A stretch of DNA of 64,000 bases, taken from assembly GCA_025454915.1 (NCBI GenBank), contig JALONN010000009.1:124001-188000 (forward strand), given 5' to 3'. The DNA is from Raineya sp. (GTDB taxonomy: Bacteria; Bacteroidota; Bacteroidia; Cytophagales; Thermonemataceae). Under the pieces are notes generated by a model. That model searched no databases, was not told where the DNA came from, and worked only from the letters and a program-made list of their open reading frames with translations. This document shows, in pieces, positions 45,772 through 53,894 of this stretch. Positions within the stretch are counted from its first letter, which is position 1; each line of letters begins with the position of its first letter. The position numbers and the translations under genes were made by a program.

Positions 45772-46389
45772 ATGAAAATTATGGGAATTTCAGAACGCAA
45801 ACAACGAGAAAAAGAACTCATTCGTTCAAAAATTTTAGAAGTAGCCACACAACTATTTTTAGAAAAAGGATACGAAGGAACAAGCATTCGAGTAATTTCT
45901 GATGCTATTGAATATAGCCCTGCAACTATTTACCTTTATTTTAAGGATAAAAATGATATTTTCTGGCAAATTCAGTGTAAAGCATTCGATTTACTTAATG
46001 AATGCCTTAAAGAATCTCAATCTGTTATGAATCCTTATGAGAGACTCAAAGCGATTGGGAAAGTATATCTAAATTTTGCATTTGATAATCCACAATACTA
46101 CGATTTGATGTTTATTCTTCGTTCCCCAATGGAAGTATTAGACGAAGAAAAAACATGGGAACAAGGTATCAAGCTTTATAGAACTATTGAGGAAACTGTT
46201 GAAGCCTGTATGGTTTTGGATAAAATTAAAGGCAAAGACCACCAAGTCGTAGCTTTTACTTTTTGGTCTTATATTCATGGACAATGTGCTTTATTAATTA
46301 GAAAACGATTGCCTATGCACGAAAAAAATCATCTGCGTTATCTTATTGGACAATCATTTGAATTTATTTTTAACATTTTTAGTAAATAA
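45772..46389 (+). CDS. TetR/AcrR-family transcriptional regulator
   Basis: About 205 residues from ATG 45772 (an ATG at 45781 is also possible). The TetR helix-turn-helix occupies about 15-62: I-L-E-V-A-T-Q-L-F-L-E-K-G-Y-E-G-T-S-I-R-V-I-S-D and Y-S-P-A-T-I-Y-L-Y-F-K-D-K. The ligand-binding domain is helical, with no recognisable ligand. Spacing to galE (5 bp) suggests co-transcription. Confidence 0.92.
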   Translation: MKIMGISERKQREKELIRSKILEVATQLFLEKGYEGTSIRVISDAIEYSPATIYLYFKDKNDIFWQIQCKAFDLLNECLKESQSVMNPYERLKAIGKVYLNFAFDNPQYYDLMFILRSPMEVLDEEKTWEQGIKLYRTIEETVEACMVLDKIKGKDHQVVAFTFWSYIHGQCALLIRKRLPMHEKNHLRYLIGQSFEFIFNIFSK

Positions 46390-46394
46390 AAAAT

Positions 46395-47405
46395 ATGCAA
46401 GTATTAGTAACGGGCGGTTTGGGTTTTATTGGTTCTCATACAGTTGTTGCTTTAATAGAAGCGGGTTATAAGCCTATTATATTAGATAATTTAAGCAATT
46501 CAGAACTTTTTATTTTAGACAGAATTCAAGATATTACACATCAACATATTCCTTTTTATCAAATTGATTGCTTAGATTATCTAAATCTTGAACAAGTTTT
46601 TCAGCAAAATAAAATACAAGGAGTCATTCATTTTGCTGCTTATAAAGCTGTTGGCGAATCTGTTTCTGAACCTTTAAGATATTATGAGAATAATTTACTC
46701 TCATTGATTAATTTGCTTAAAATCATGCCTAAGTACCAAGTAGAAAATTTTGTATTTTCTTCTTCATGTACTGTGTATGGGCAGACAGAAATGCTTCCTG
46801 TCAATGAGCAAGCACCTATTTTGCCTGCTTTTTCTCCTTATGGAAACACAAAGCGAATAGGTGAAGAAATTATAAAAGATACTGTTGTGGCTCAAAGAAC
46901 ACTTAAAGCCATTGCATTGCGTTATTTTAATCCGATTGGTTCACACGAATCGGGGCTGATTGGTGAACTACCCAAAGGTATTCCCAATAATCTTATCCCT
47001 TATATCACACAAACTGCTATTGGTTTACGCAAGCAATTACAAGTGTTTGGCAACGACTATCCTACACCAGATGGTACTTGTATCAGAGATTTTATTCATG
47101 TCTGCGATTTAGCTGAAGCTCATGTAAAAGCTTTAGAATATCTCCAAACACAAGATAAAGGTTTAATTGATTTCGTTAATGTAGGAACAGGAAAAGGTGT
47201 TTCGGTGATGGAAATTATCAAAACATTCGAAGAAGTATCAGGAGTAACACTCAATTATACGATTGCTCCACGCCGAGAAGGTGATATTACTGAAATCTAT
47301 GCAGATGCCACTAAATCGAAGCAATTGCTCCATTGGGAAGCTAAAAGACCTCTCCGCCAAGCCCTTTTAGATGCTTGGAACTGGCAGAAGAAGTTGGGGT
47401 TGTAG
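46395..47405 (+). CDS. galE: UDP-glucose 4-epimerase
   Basis: 336 residues of an extended SDR. NAD binding is in V-T-G-G-L-G-F-I-G-S-H (5-15), D-N-L-S-N-S is at about 31, the catalytic Ser in S-S-S-C-T-V-Y-G (about 122-129) and the Y-x-x-x-K pair in S-P-Y-G-N-T-K (about 149-153). The motifs R-Y-F-N-P-I-G-S and P-D-G-T-C-I-R-D-F-I-H are typical GalE. Interconverts UDP-glucose and UDP-galactose. It is the last ordinary gene before the accessory island. Confidence 0.95.
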   Translation: MQVLVTGGLGFIGSHTVVALIEAGYKPIILDNLSNSELFILDRIQDITHQHIPFYQIDCLDYLNLEQVFQQNKIQGVIHFAAYKAVGESVSEPLRYYENNLLSLINLLKIMPKYQVENFVFSSSCTVYGQTEMLPVNEQAPILPAFSPYGNTKRIGEEIIKDTVVAQRTLKAIALRYFNPIGSHESGLIGELPKGIPNNLIPYITQTAIGLRKQLQVFGNDYPTPDGTCIRDFIHVCDLAEAHVKALEYLQTQDKGLIDFVNVGTGKGVSVMEIIKTFEEVSGVTLNYTIAPRREGDITEIYADATKSKQLLHWEAKRPLRQALLDAWNWQKKLGL

Positions 47406-47483
47406 TATTTTTATATAAAAACTTATTTAGTTGGATTAATATATGGAACTTATCTAACATTTCTAGTAAAGCATCTTTTTTCT

Positions 47484-47501
47484 GTCAGACCATAGTCTGA
47501 C
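47484..47501. repeat. Short inverted repeat at the island's left edge
   Basis: gtcagac-cata-gtctgac forms a 7-bp stem. It resembles a half-size REP-like hairpin but does not match the CTTGGTCGGTCT family. The rest of 47406-47617 holds nothing recognisable. Confidence 0.35.
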
Positions 47502-47617
47502 CATGTTTGAAGATAATTTCTCTCTTATAAAAATAATGTTAGACAACCTCATATCATAAAGACAAGATAAATGAATCTTATCTTATATATTTGGGTATCA
47601 GCTATAATGGAATAAAG

Positions 47618-48265
47618 ATGAAACCTTTAGTAATATCTTCAAATACTCCTCGTCATATAGACATAGATTTTAATATTGACTGGCTCAATCTCATTTCCTC
47701 AGGTATGACCATTGATAAAGAAGACGATATAGAGTATTTATCAGAAATTAAAAAATATTGTAATAATGGAGGTATTCCTAATGGAATTATCGGAAAAATG
47801 TTTAATTATAGACAAGATTCTGATTTTGAAAGATTACTCTCCATCATTCACTATCTACCTCTTTTACAAGAACATTTTATTGAATACCTATTTACTAAAA
47901 CAGCTATTCAAAAGCATTTAACTGAATTTTACTCTACCCCAAGTGATTTACCCAAACAACTCCTTGAAGCAAAATTTGAGTATCTAAACTCTTTTAAAAT
48001 AGAAGGCGAATTGAGTAATTATCTCTATTACTATGGAATGTACGATTATTTCTATCAGCATAATTCTACCAATAAAGCTATGGAAGTTAGCAAAAGATTT
48101 ACAAAACTATTATATCAATCTGATTTAGAGAATATTGTATGTTTTTCAACTACTTTGGCATGGGGAAATTGGTTTGATCAACATAGTTGTACTGATCGTT
48201 CTTTTGTATTTATTAATCATGTAGAAAGAATAATTTGGCTATTTTGTTTTTCACATAGTGATTAG
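47618..48265 (+). CDS. Unrecognised protein, putative immunity protein
   Basis: About 215 residues from ATG 47618 (M-K-P-L-V-I-S-S). No signal peptide or membrane helix. It is a mostly helical, Tyr/Phe-rich, acidic-neutral protein (Y-Y-Y-G-M-Y-D-Y-F-Y-Q-H and A-W-G-N-W-F-D-Q). I do not recognise the family. Being the first gene of a run of orphan immunity-like genes is the only reason for the tentative role. Confidence 0.6.
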   Translation: MKPLVISSNTPRHIDIDFNIDWLNLISSGMTIDKEDDIEYLSEIKKYCNNGGIPNGIIGKMFNYRQDSDFERLLSIIHYLPLLQEHFIEYLFTKTAIQKHLTEFYSTPSDLPKQLLEAKFEYLNSFKIEGELSNYLYYYGMYDYFYQHNSTNKAMEVSKRFTKLLYQSDLENIVCFSTTLAWGNWFDQHSCTDRSFVFINHVERIIWLFCFSHSD

Positions 48266-48359
48266 AAATATAACTAAAACCATTTTGAATAAGTAAATAG
48301 TATGAACAGATATTAAATCACATAATTTATAGCCTCATATTCATATGGTATTTTTTAAA

Positions 48360-48842
48360 ATGAGCAAATATCTTCCAATAGAAAATATTATTTACAAAAC
48401 AAATCTTTCAAAAGAACAAGTTATCCAACGATTAACTGAAAATATTGAAACAAAAAAGTCTTTTGGTATTTATTCGAAACCGTATATCGGAAAAATAATG
48501 GGTAATCATTTTGAAATAGAGCGAGCCATTAGTTATCGAAATTCTTTTTTACCACAAATTAAAGGTGAAATTTATTCTGAATTTAATAGAACAAAGATTG
48601 AAGTTTATATGCGACCCCATTTATTTGTGTTATTCTTTATGGTAATATGGCTTGGTGGTATTTCTATGGGCTGTTTAGTAACTCTATCAGTATTATTTAC
48701 TGGAAAGTTTGAACCTCCTTTTCTCATACCTTTTGGGATGCTTATTTTTGGAATTGCATTACTTTATGGAGCCTTCAAGACTGAAAGTGCCATAAGTAAA
48801 AGAGATTTGATGAAAATGTTAGATGCAGAAATAGAAAAATAA
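48360..48842 (+). CDS. Membrane protein with two helices, unknown function
   Basis: About 160 residues from ATG 48360 (an ATG at 48345 would add five). A soluble N-terminal part with I-I-Y-K-T-N-L-S-K-E-Q-V-I-Q-R-L (about 8-25) and Y-R-N-S-F-L-P-Q-I-K-G-E-I (about 60-73) precedes two transmembrane helices (about 88-115 and 120-142). Similar proteins occur outside toxin loci in Bacteroidota, so it may not be an immunity protein. A toxin-tail scrap follows its stop directly. Confidence 0.65.
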   Translation: MSKYLPIENIIYKTNLSKEQVIQRLTENIETKKSFGIYSKPYIGKIMGNHFEIERAISYRNSFLPQIKGEIYSEFNRTKIEVYMRPHLFVLFFMVIWLGGISMGCLVTLSVLFTGKFEPPFLIPFGMLIFGIALLYGAFKTESAISKRDLMKMLDAEIEK

Positions 48843-48881
48843 TATTTTTCTGTTGATAAATCTTTGTTTGAACCTAGATAA
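48843..48881 (+). pseudogene. Toxin C-terminal scrap preceding the first Imm49-like gene
   Basis: Twelve codons and a stop read Y-F-S-V-D-K-S-L-F-E-P-R, starting immediately after the previous stop and ending 14 bp before the immunity gene. The same tail (Y-F-F-I-D-K-S-L-F-E-P-R) ends the longer scrap at 54585-54740 before the second copy, so it is a conserved end of a lost toxin. Confidence 0.6.
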
Positions 48882-48895
48882 AAAAATTATAATTT

Positions 48896-49975
48896 ATGAT
48901 AATCATGAGACATTTAAGTGCTCGTCCTGATACCGTGTATCAAGAAGTACACGCCGTAATAGGGAAAAATAAAGAAGAAATTGAAGATACAATAAATTAT
49001 TGTATAGAAAGCACTCAAATAAGTCCAAGTATATTGACACAAACAACTTTACGTTACTGTGATAAAGCATTATATTGGTGTGAGTTAGCATATACTGATT
49101 CTCAGATTTCTTATACTTTTTTGTATTATGCATATCTTTTGCGTTATTATGCCTGTTTAGTTCAATCTCAAGAAGAAGTAACACTTTCTTTTCTAAAAGG
49201 CTCTAATACAGTCAAGGGGCTTGGTTCTGGTGTTGTGTTTCCAGACACTTTTATTCAAAATTATTTTAATCAAGATTCTCACTTGAATGTCATCTTGGCT
49301 TTAATTTTCAGAGATACCAAGGCTTTAGATTTGTATGCTCAGTTATCTTTTAAGCCCTCTATAAAAGACTTTTATGAAGACCAAAAGAGTAGAAAACGTG
49401 ATTATCCTTGGATTGCAAACTACAAAAAAGGAGGCTCACCCATTTATACTTACAGACAAAACTGGGCATTGGCTGATTATTTTGTGGTGCTTGCCAGCAG
49501 AGATACAGAGCATTCTCTTGAAAAAACTAGAGAAATGATTACTTTTTTTACAAATGAAGTGGATTATTACAATCAAAGAGAAAAAGAAGATTTGTCTTTA
49601 TGGTGGGGAGATGGCTATAAAGAAAGTGATTTAACTCCTTATTCAACAGGTTGTTTGCCCCTCCTATTTCAAAAACAACAAATAGAAGAATTGATATTGC
49701 CTTATCTGAAAGTGTATCAGAGTGTTTTTGAAAATAATGAGAAGGGATTTAATCACAACTTAAAAACAGCTTTAGAAAAACATAAGAATTATTATGAGAA
49801 TTTTCTGTTGGAAGGAGAAGAAATCAGAAGTGAGCATACAGGTTGGCTTTCTATGGCACTGATAGGGGCTTGTGTTATTGCTTATGATAAAGGGATGAAA
49901 AGACAAGTAGAGTCTGATTATATCCCCAATTGGATTGTAAAGGGAGATTTTGAAGGCTTGGAATTGGTTGTATAA
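48896..49975 (+). CDS. Imm49-like immunity protein, intact copy
   Basis: A 359-residue, mainly helical soluble protein. The C-terminal block G-W-L-S-M-A-L-I-G-A-C-V-I-A-Y-D-K-G-M and V-E-S-D-Y-I-P-N-W-I-V (about 315-350) resembles the Imm49 family of polymorphic-toxin immunity proteins. The core contains Y-A-Y-L-L-R-Y-Y-A-C-L-V-Q-S-Q-E-E and D-L-S-L-W-W-G-D-G-Y. A paralogue with about 80-90% identity over most of its length lies at 54752-55797 but carries a deletion. The gene follows a short toxin tail. Family call by memory of motifs, not a search. Confidence 0.7.
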   Translation: MIIMRHLSARPDTVYQEVHAVIGKNKEEIEDTINYCIESTQISPSILTQTTLRYCDKALYWCELAYTDSQISYTFLYYAYLLRYYACLVQSQEEVTLSFLKGSNTVKGLGSGVVFPDTFIQNYFNQDSHLNVILALIFRDTKALDLYAQLSFKPSIKDFYEDQKSRKRDYPWIANYKKGGSPIYTYRQNWALADYFVVLASRDTEHSLEKTREMITFFTNEVDYYNQREKEDLSLWWGDGYKESDLTPYSTGCLPLLFQKQQIEELILPYLKVYQSVFENNEKGFNHNLKTALEKHKNYYENFLLEGEEIRSEHTGWLSMALIGACVIAYDKGMKRQVESDYIPNWIVKGDFEGLELVV

Positions 49976-49995
49976 CAGAGTTATGCCTTGTTCTT

Positions 49996-50020
49996 TCTTG
50001 GATTGGAAGACCGACCAAGA
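49996..50020. repeat. REP-like palindromic repeat, copy a (decayed left arm)
   Basis: tcttggattggaagaccgac followed by caaga: the right arm AGACCGACCAAG is intact, while the left arm lacks 4 bases compared with copy f. It lies 20 bp after the Imm49-like gene. A 32-bp flanking sequence (50025-50056, starting agtttctataaaatatg) recurs at 55847-55878 and 57435-57466. Confidence 0.75.
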
Positions 50021-50089
50021 TTTCAGTTTCTATAAAATATGTAAACAATAGAAAATGATGGTATTGTCCTAAAAAAAGGTGTAACTTAT

Positions 50090-50587
50090 ATGATTACTCC
50101 TAGAATAATGAAAAAAGAAGTAATAAAAAGCATCAAGGATCAAAAAAAAATGATTATTGATGTGAGTAAAAATTATTATAGTTTCTGTTATTTTTTTTCC
50201 AAAAAAACAGTAAAAAATTATGTTTTATGTCATTCTAAGATAAACAAAAGTAAATTAGAAATTATTCTAAAAAAAATATCAATACCAAATGATGCAATGA
50301 TAATGAAATCTTTATATGGTGGATTGGGGAAGAAGATGACATTAAATATTCATATAGCTATGTCTAAAAAAGATTTTATTGTTTTAGACTTAGATGGACT
50401 ATCTCCTATGCAGGAATATACAAACATTATAGAGTTAATAGATTTAAACTCAGAATATAATAAATCAGCTCTTATTATTAAAACTCTTGATGATGCAACA
50501 GAAATACTCAATATTCAATTAAACTATCAAAAGCTAAAAGAGATTTATAATATAGATGTGGAAATGCAAATAAAAAAGAGAGAATAA
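50090..50587 (+). CDS. Unrecognised small protein, putative immunity protein
   Basis: 165 residues (an ATG at 50108 is an alternative start). Basic and Ile/Lys-rich, without signal peptide or membrane helix. K-D-F-I-V-L-D-L-D-G-L-S-P-M (about 96-109) and L-I-I-K-T-L-D-D-A-T-E-I-L (about 128-140) suggest an alpha/beta fold. No family recognised. It is followed by a toxin-tail scrap and further immunity-like genes on the same strand. Confidence 0.55.
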   Translation: MITPRIMKKEVIKSIKDQKKMIIDVSKNYYSFCYFFSKKTVKNYVLCHSKINKSKLEIILKKISIPNDAMIMKSLYGGLGKKMTLNIHIAMSKKDFIVLDLDGLSPMQEYTNIIELIDLNSEYNKSALIIKTLDDATEILNIQLNYQKLKEIYNIDVEMQIKKRE

Positions 50588-50607
50588 GCTAAGTTACAGA
50601 CAAATAA

Positions 50608-50736
50608 AAATTTAAAGGAAGTTCTCCTAATAATAATAAGTATATTATAGGTCAATTTTATCCTCTACCTACATCTCCTAATATATTAGTATTTACTAAG
50701 AAGCAATTAGAAGCCTATAAAGATATTTTAGACTAA
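50608..50736 (+). pseudogene. Toxin C-terminal scrap without start codon
   Basis: 42 open codons after an in-frame TAA. The end reads Y-P-L-P-T-S-P-N-I-L-V-F-T-K-K-Q-L-E-A-Y-K-D-I-L-D then TAA, 7 bp before the next immunity-like ATG. Preceding residues are G-S-S-P-N-N-N-K-Y-I-I-G-Q-F. No start codon exists. The tail-then-immunity spacing matches toxin-immunity pairs, so it is read as the displaced tip of a polymorphic toxin. Confidence 0.55.
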
Positions 50737-50743
50737 CCTCAAT

Positions 50744-51466
50744 ATGCTAAGCAAAGGAAAAATTAAACTGAGTGATTATGATGTTCCATTTGTAGATTTT
50801 TGTATGTTATATCCAAAACTTACGAGTATCAAATACAATTTGGAATATACTACTTTGAGTGTTTTTTATACAAGTCTAAAATATTATGATTTGCATAATA
50901 ATAACGTAGTGAAGGTAAAATCATCAATATATTCAGGATTATATCCCATTTGGGAAGCATATTCCAATCAAGAATTATTAGAATATATTCAAAATAAAAA
51001 CCTTTTGAATGATTTTATGTCAAAATCATTCAAAAATATAGATTTTAACTATTTAGATTGGATAGATAATCTCAATACAAAGGAAGAACCTAATAAAACT
51101 GTCATAGAAAAAAAAGGAATCATGATATTTGAAGCACTTCTTCAGGGATTGCACCAATTTAATCTTGCTAAACTTGGGATGTCTAATATCAGAAACCTAC
51201 AAAGTATTGATATTATTCCCCTAAACCTAAATGAAATATGTGACTTATTTTCCGAAGAAATATATCCATTTGTTCTATCTAGTTCATTTGATAGCATAAC
51301 ATTTAAAGAAGAACTAAACGATTTTTTGAGACTTAAAGATGTGAGTAATACAAAATACTATTTTTATACAAGAAGTATTTCAGAAGCATATTACGATAGG
51401 GGCATTTATATATTTGACGCTTTTTTTGACATAGTAATCTATCTTTTATTTCAAAATGATCAATAA
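50744..51466 (+). CDS. Unrecognised protein, putative immunity protein
   Basis: 240 residues, soluble, Asn/Leu/Tyr-rich. It begins M-L-S-K-G-K-I-K-L-S-D-Y-D-V-P-F and has a helical middle (G-I-M-I-F-E-A-L-L-Q-G-L-H-Q-F). No motif recognised. It starts 7 bp after a toxin-tail scrap, the typical place of a cognate immunity gene. Confidence 0.6.
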   Translation: MLSKGKIKLSDYDVPFVDFCMLYPKLTSIKYNLEYTTLSVFYTSLKYYDLHNNNVVKVKSSIYSGLYPIWEAYSNQELLEYIQNKNLLNDFMSKSFKNIDFNYLDWIDNLNTKEEPNKTVIEKKGIMIFEALLQGLHQFNLAKLGMSNIRNLQSIDIIPLNLNEICDLFSEEIYPFVLSSSFDSITFKEELNDFLRLKDVSNTKYYFYTRSISEAYYDRGIYIFDAFFDIVIYLLFQNDQ

Positions 51467-51496
51467 TAGGTAACCTTAAACATTTAGGGAAAATTT

Positions 51497-52207
51497 ATGT
51501 CAGAAGATGCTACTTTAAAGTTATATATTTTTTTTGGTGAACGAAATAATCAAGGAAAAAGGAAAAAAATAAAGGTAGAGGATTTTGGTTTATACCTCAA
51601 AAATAATCTTCATGTTGATTATGGCATAGGGCATACTATCATCAGATACCAAAAACAAAAAATGGAGTTTTATGAATTTGAGAATAAATTGATAACAAAA
51701 ATCCTAGATTACATTCCCAAAATGTACCTTAAAAGCGAGTTTTATGCTTCAAATTATTCTGAAATAAATACTGGTGCAGAACTTTATGTTCATTTTTCTT
51801 CTATTAATCAAGTCATCAAAATAGCCTATTGGGACACAAGAATAAAAGATGCATTAAGAATAGACTTTCAAGATTATCAATCAACTGCTATGCATATAAA
51901 TGCTTGTATAGAGAGTGGTTGTATTATCTATACAAAAGAATTTATAAAGAAAAATAATCTTACTTATTCCTATTCTGGAGAAAATGGTTTGATTACAATC
52001 CCTTTTAACGACTATTATTTTGATGAAAGTCTAATAGTTTTGCCTTACACTGTCTTTTTTGGTTCATTCTTTGACCAAGTGGAGCATTATTGGCATATTT
52101 TAAAAGAAGCTGGGTTTATTAGCGACTCTTGGGAAGTTTTAGAAAAGGCAAAAGAAATAGTAAAGGATATACGTTTTAGATTAGATAAAAATATGCCATT
52201 ATTTTAA
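51497..52207 (+). CDS. Unrecognised protein, putative immunity protein
   Basis: 236 residues, soluble, beta-rich start (L-K-L-Y-I-F-F-G-E-R) and helical end (V-E-H-Y-W-H-I-L-K-E-A-G-F-I). No family recognised. It follows the previous gene by 30 bp on the same strand in the island. A REP-like repeat follows after about 70 bp. Confidence 0.6.
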   Translation: MSEDATLKLYIFFGERNNQGKRKKIKVEDFGLYLKNNLHVDYGIGHTIIRYQKQKMEFYEFENKLITKILDYIPKMYLKSEFYASNYSEINTGAELYVHFSSINQVIKIAYWDTRIKDALRIDFQDYQSTAMHINACIESGCIIYTKEFIKKNNLTYSYSGENGLITIPFNDYYFDESLIVLPYTVFFGSFFDQVEHYWHILKEAGFISDSWEVLEKAKEIVKDIRFRLDKNMPLF

Positions 52208-52280
52208 TATTCTATCATCCGTCTCTAAAAGTAAATCATATATCATCTCTATCAAATTGAAAATTAATAGGTTTCTTTTT

Positions 52281-52312
52281 CTCTCTTGGTCGGTCTTCCA
52301 AACCGATCCAAG
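52281..52312. repeat. REP-like palindromic repeat, copy b
   Basis: ctctcttggtcggtct, tcc, then a right arm with small changes (aaaccgatccaag). Stem of about 12 bp with mismatches. Confidence 0.8.
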
Positions 52313-52337
52313 ATTTAAAAAAAAAATTAGATCAATA

Positions 52338-52804
52338 ATGGAAAGTTCAAAAAAAGCAATCCCTATCATCCCTTTCAAACAAGGACGATATGCTGAAAGT
52401 AAAGAATACTTATTAGGTAGAGTTATAAATTTTCAACCTATATCAGATGATGGAGAAAATAATATAACATATAATATAGATAAGATAATATAGATAAGAT
52501 AATATACAACACATCTGGATTTACAGGATATTGTAATCGAATAATTGATAATACTACAATTGAAATTTTATATAAAAAGTATAAACTAGAAGGATTGCTT
52601 GACGGTATAAAATCTGTATATGAAGTTAAACCTATTTTTATTTTTGGAGAGTTAGTAGAATCCTTAAATGGCACAATTAGACATGGGTATATTGTGCACA
52701 TACTTTGGCATGGTAAGGATCAAGAGTTTAAATATTTTATAAAAGATTTAAAAGGAAAAAATATATCTCGACAATATTCAGCATCGGATTTAAAAAAAGT
52801 ATAA
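52338..52804 (+). pseudogene. Immunity-like gene broken by a 14-bp tandem duplication
   Basis: The frame from ATG 52338 (M-E-S-S-K-K-A-I-P) stops at TAG 52491-52493, inside the second of two identical 14-bp units (52477-52504). Removing one unit restores one frame of about 150 codons to TAA 52804. The restored end reads G-Y-I-V-H-I-L-W-H-G-K-D and K-N-I-S-R-Q-Y-S-A-S-D-L. This resembles the leftward gene 56457-56894 (V-K-K-I-S-W-H-N-N-E ... S-R-R-Y-Y-G-E-D-L), so the two are probably paralogues. The gene is either a recent pseudogene or a slippage-switchable one. Confidence 0.7.
52477..52504 (+). repeat. 14-bp perfect tandem duplication
   Basis: Two adjacent copies of tagataagataata. Since 14 is not a multiple of three, the duplication shifts the frame of the immunity-like gene that contains it. 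Confidence 0.9.
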
Positions 52805-52843
52805 ATCCCAGAGTGGTTGGACAAAAGCAAATGGAAGTGCTAA

Positions 52844-53283
52844 CTCAGGTGGGAGAAAAAGTTAAGAGAAAAAGAATTAATCAATTGGTTTATAGCAGCT
52901 TATTTAAAAGCAAAACAATTGAATCCTCAAAAAACAGAGAATTTCTCTTGGTCGGTCTTCCAGACCGACCAAGAGAGAAAAGTAAGTTTAGGTAAAGAAA
53001 TTTTTGATCATTCTTATAATTAATCAAATAGGAAGAGATTTAGATGGAGTATATGGGGAATGTAAAATCAGATGTATATATTGATTATGGAGGAGAATCT
53101 GTAAATATTAGAAAATTTAGAGAAGCATTGGATGCAGGAATGACTAGAGAAGAAGCAGCCTTTGAAACTGTTACAGGGAAATGGGCTAAAGAAAAAAGAT
53201 TTGATAAAGTGAGATTCTTTGGAGAATTGGGTTCTGAAATTTGTGATAAAAATAATAGAGTAGAAGTCATTTTTTATAAATAA
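52844..53283 (+). pseudogene. Broken toxin C-terminal region carrying a REP insertion
   Basis: An open stretch without start codon (52844-53023) reads L-I-N-W-F-I-A-A-Y-L-K-A-K-Q-L-N, runs through REP copy c without a stop, and continues K-E-I-F-D-H-S-Y-N to a stop. A second frame gives G-R-D-L-D-G-V-Y-G. A third, which has a formal ATG at 53044, gives V-N-I-R-K-F-R-E-A-L-D-A-G-M-T-R-E-E and ends N-R-V-E-V-I-F-Y-K. Two frameshifts, one near a GGGG run at about 53056, would join these. The end sits 1 bp before the next immunity gene. The 79-codon piece 53044-53283 could still be translated. Confidence 0.5.
52942..52980. repeat. REP-like palindromic repeat, copy c (best palindrome)
   Basis: ctcttggtcggtct, tcc, agaccgaccaagag: a perfect 14-bp stem, with further pairing in tttc/gaaa at the edges. 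It lies inside the broken toxin frame and has no stop codon in that frame. Confidence 0.88.
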
Positions 53284-53284
53284 A

Positions 53285-53752
53285 ATGGGAAAGATAATCA
53301 AACTGTCAAAAGATGTAATAGGGAATTACCCATCTTTAAATAGTCCAGACTACTATTCAAAGAATAATAGTTGGCGTGAAATAATTTACAATGGTTTGAA
53401 TAGAAATAAATCTATATTATTGGATGAGACGATAGATTTTTATATTGAGCCAGAAGAAATATTTATCTTGATGGAATCTGTAAAAGATGCTATAAAAAAA
53501 TTACTCAATATAAGAAAAAAAGAAAATAGGCAGATAATAACAAGACATACTCTTACTTATAAATTTGATAGCTGTGATATTCAACTCAATAATAAAGATG
53601 ATTATGAAGACATTTTTATCATCAATTTATTCAACTTTTTAGAAAAGTTGAATTTTTCTTATCAAAATAATGAAAGATTATACTTCAATCATTATGAACC
53701 TGAAATAGACCTTTATTGGGAAAATATAAAAAAACAGAGAGAAATAAAATGA
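53285..53752 (+). CDS. Putative immunity protein A of a duplicated cassette
   Basis: 155 residues, soluble. Its second half (R-H-T-L-T-Y-K-F-D, D-I-Q-L-N-N-K-D-D, Y-Q-N-N-E-R-L-Y-F-N-H-Y-E-P) aligns with protein B at 53895 (K-H-T-L-C-F-S-F-E, D-L-Y-L-N-V-K-D-D, Y-L-N-N-E-K-I-Y-F-C-R-Y-E-P). It follows a toxin tail ending N-R-V-E-V-I-F-Y-K by 1 bp. Family not recognised. Confidence 0.7.
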   Translation: MGKIIKLSKDVIGNYPSLNSPDYYSKNNSWREIIYNGLNRNKSILLDETIDFYIEPEEIFILMESVKDAIKKLLNIRKKENRQIITRHTLTYKFDSCDIQLNNKDDYEDIFIINLFNFLEKLNFSYQNNERLYFNHYEPEIDLYWENIKKQREIK

Positions 53753-53759
53753 TTCTTGA

Positions 53760-53885
53760 AAATATCAATGGGTTAAAGAAAAAGGATTTACAAAAGTTAA
53801 GTTTTTTGATGATGAAGATGCATTTGGGGACAACACAAATCGTTATAATCAGTTTAATAGAGTAGAAGTTATTTTTTATAAATAA
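53760..53885 (+). pseudogene. Toxin tail scrap, paralogous to the end of 53044-53283
   Basis: 41 open codons just after a TGA: W-V-K-E-K-G-F-T-K-V-K-F-F ... F-N-R-V-E-V-I-F-Y-K, TAA. The upstream tail reads W-A-K-E-K-R-F-D-K-V-R-F-F ... N-N-R-V-E-V-I-F-Y-K. It has no start codon and lies 9 bp before the second immunity gene, so a whole toxin-end/immunity cassette was duplicated and diverged. Confidence 0.7.
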
Positions 53886-53894
53886 ATCTTTTGT

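Noticed and set aside
48903..49184. Minus-strand open frame opposite the Imm49-like gene, repeated opposite the second copy
   Set aside because: The resemblance between the two reverse frames follows from the duplicated gene on the plus strand; they are shadows.
52813..52995. 60-codon open frame starting M-V-G-Q-K-Q-M-E-V
   Set aside because: It overlaps the toxin-remnant frame and REP copy c in another frame and has no protein-like pattern of its own.
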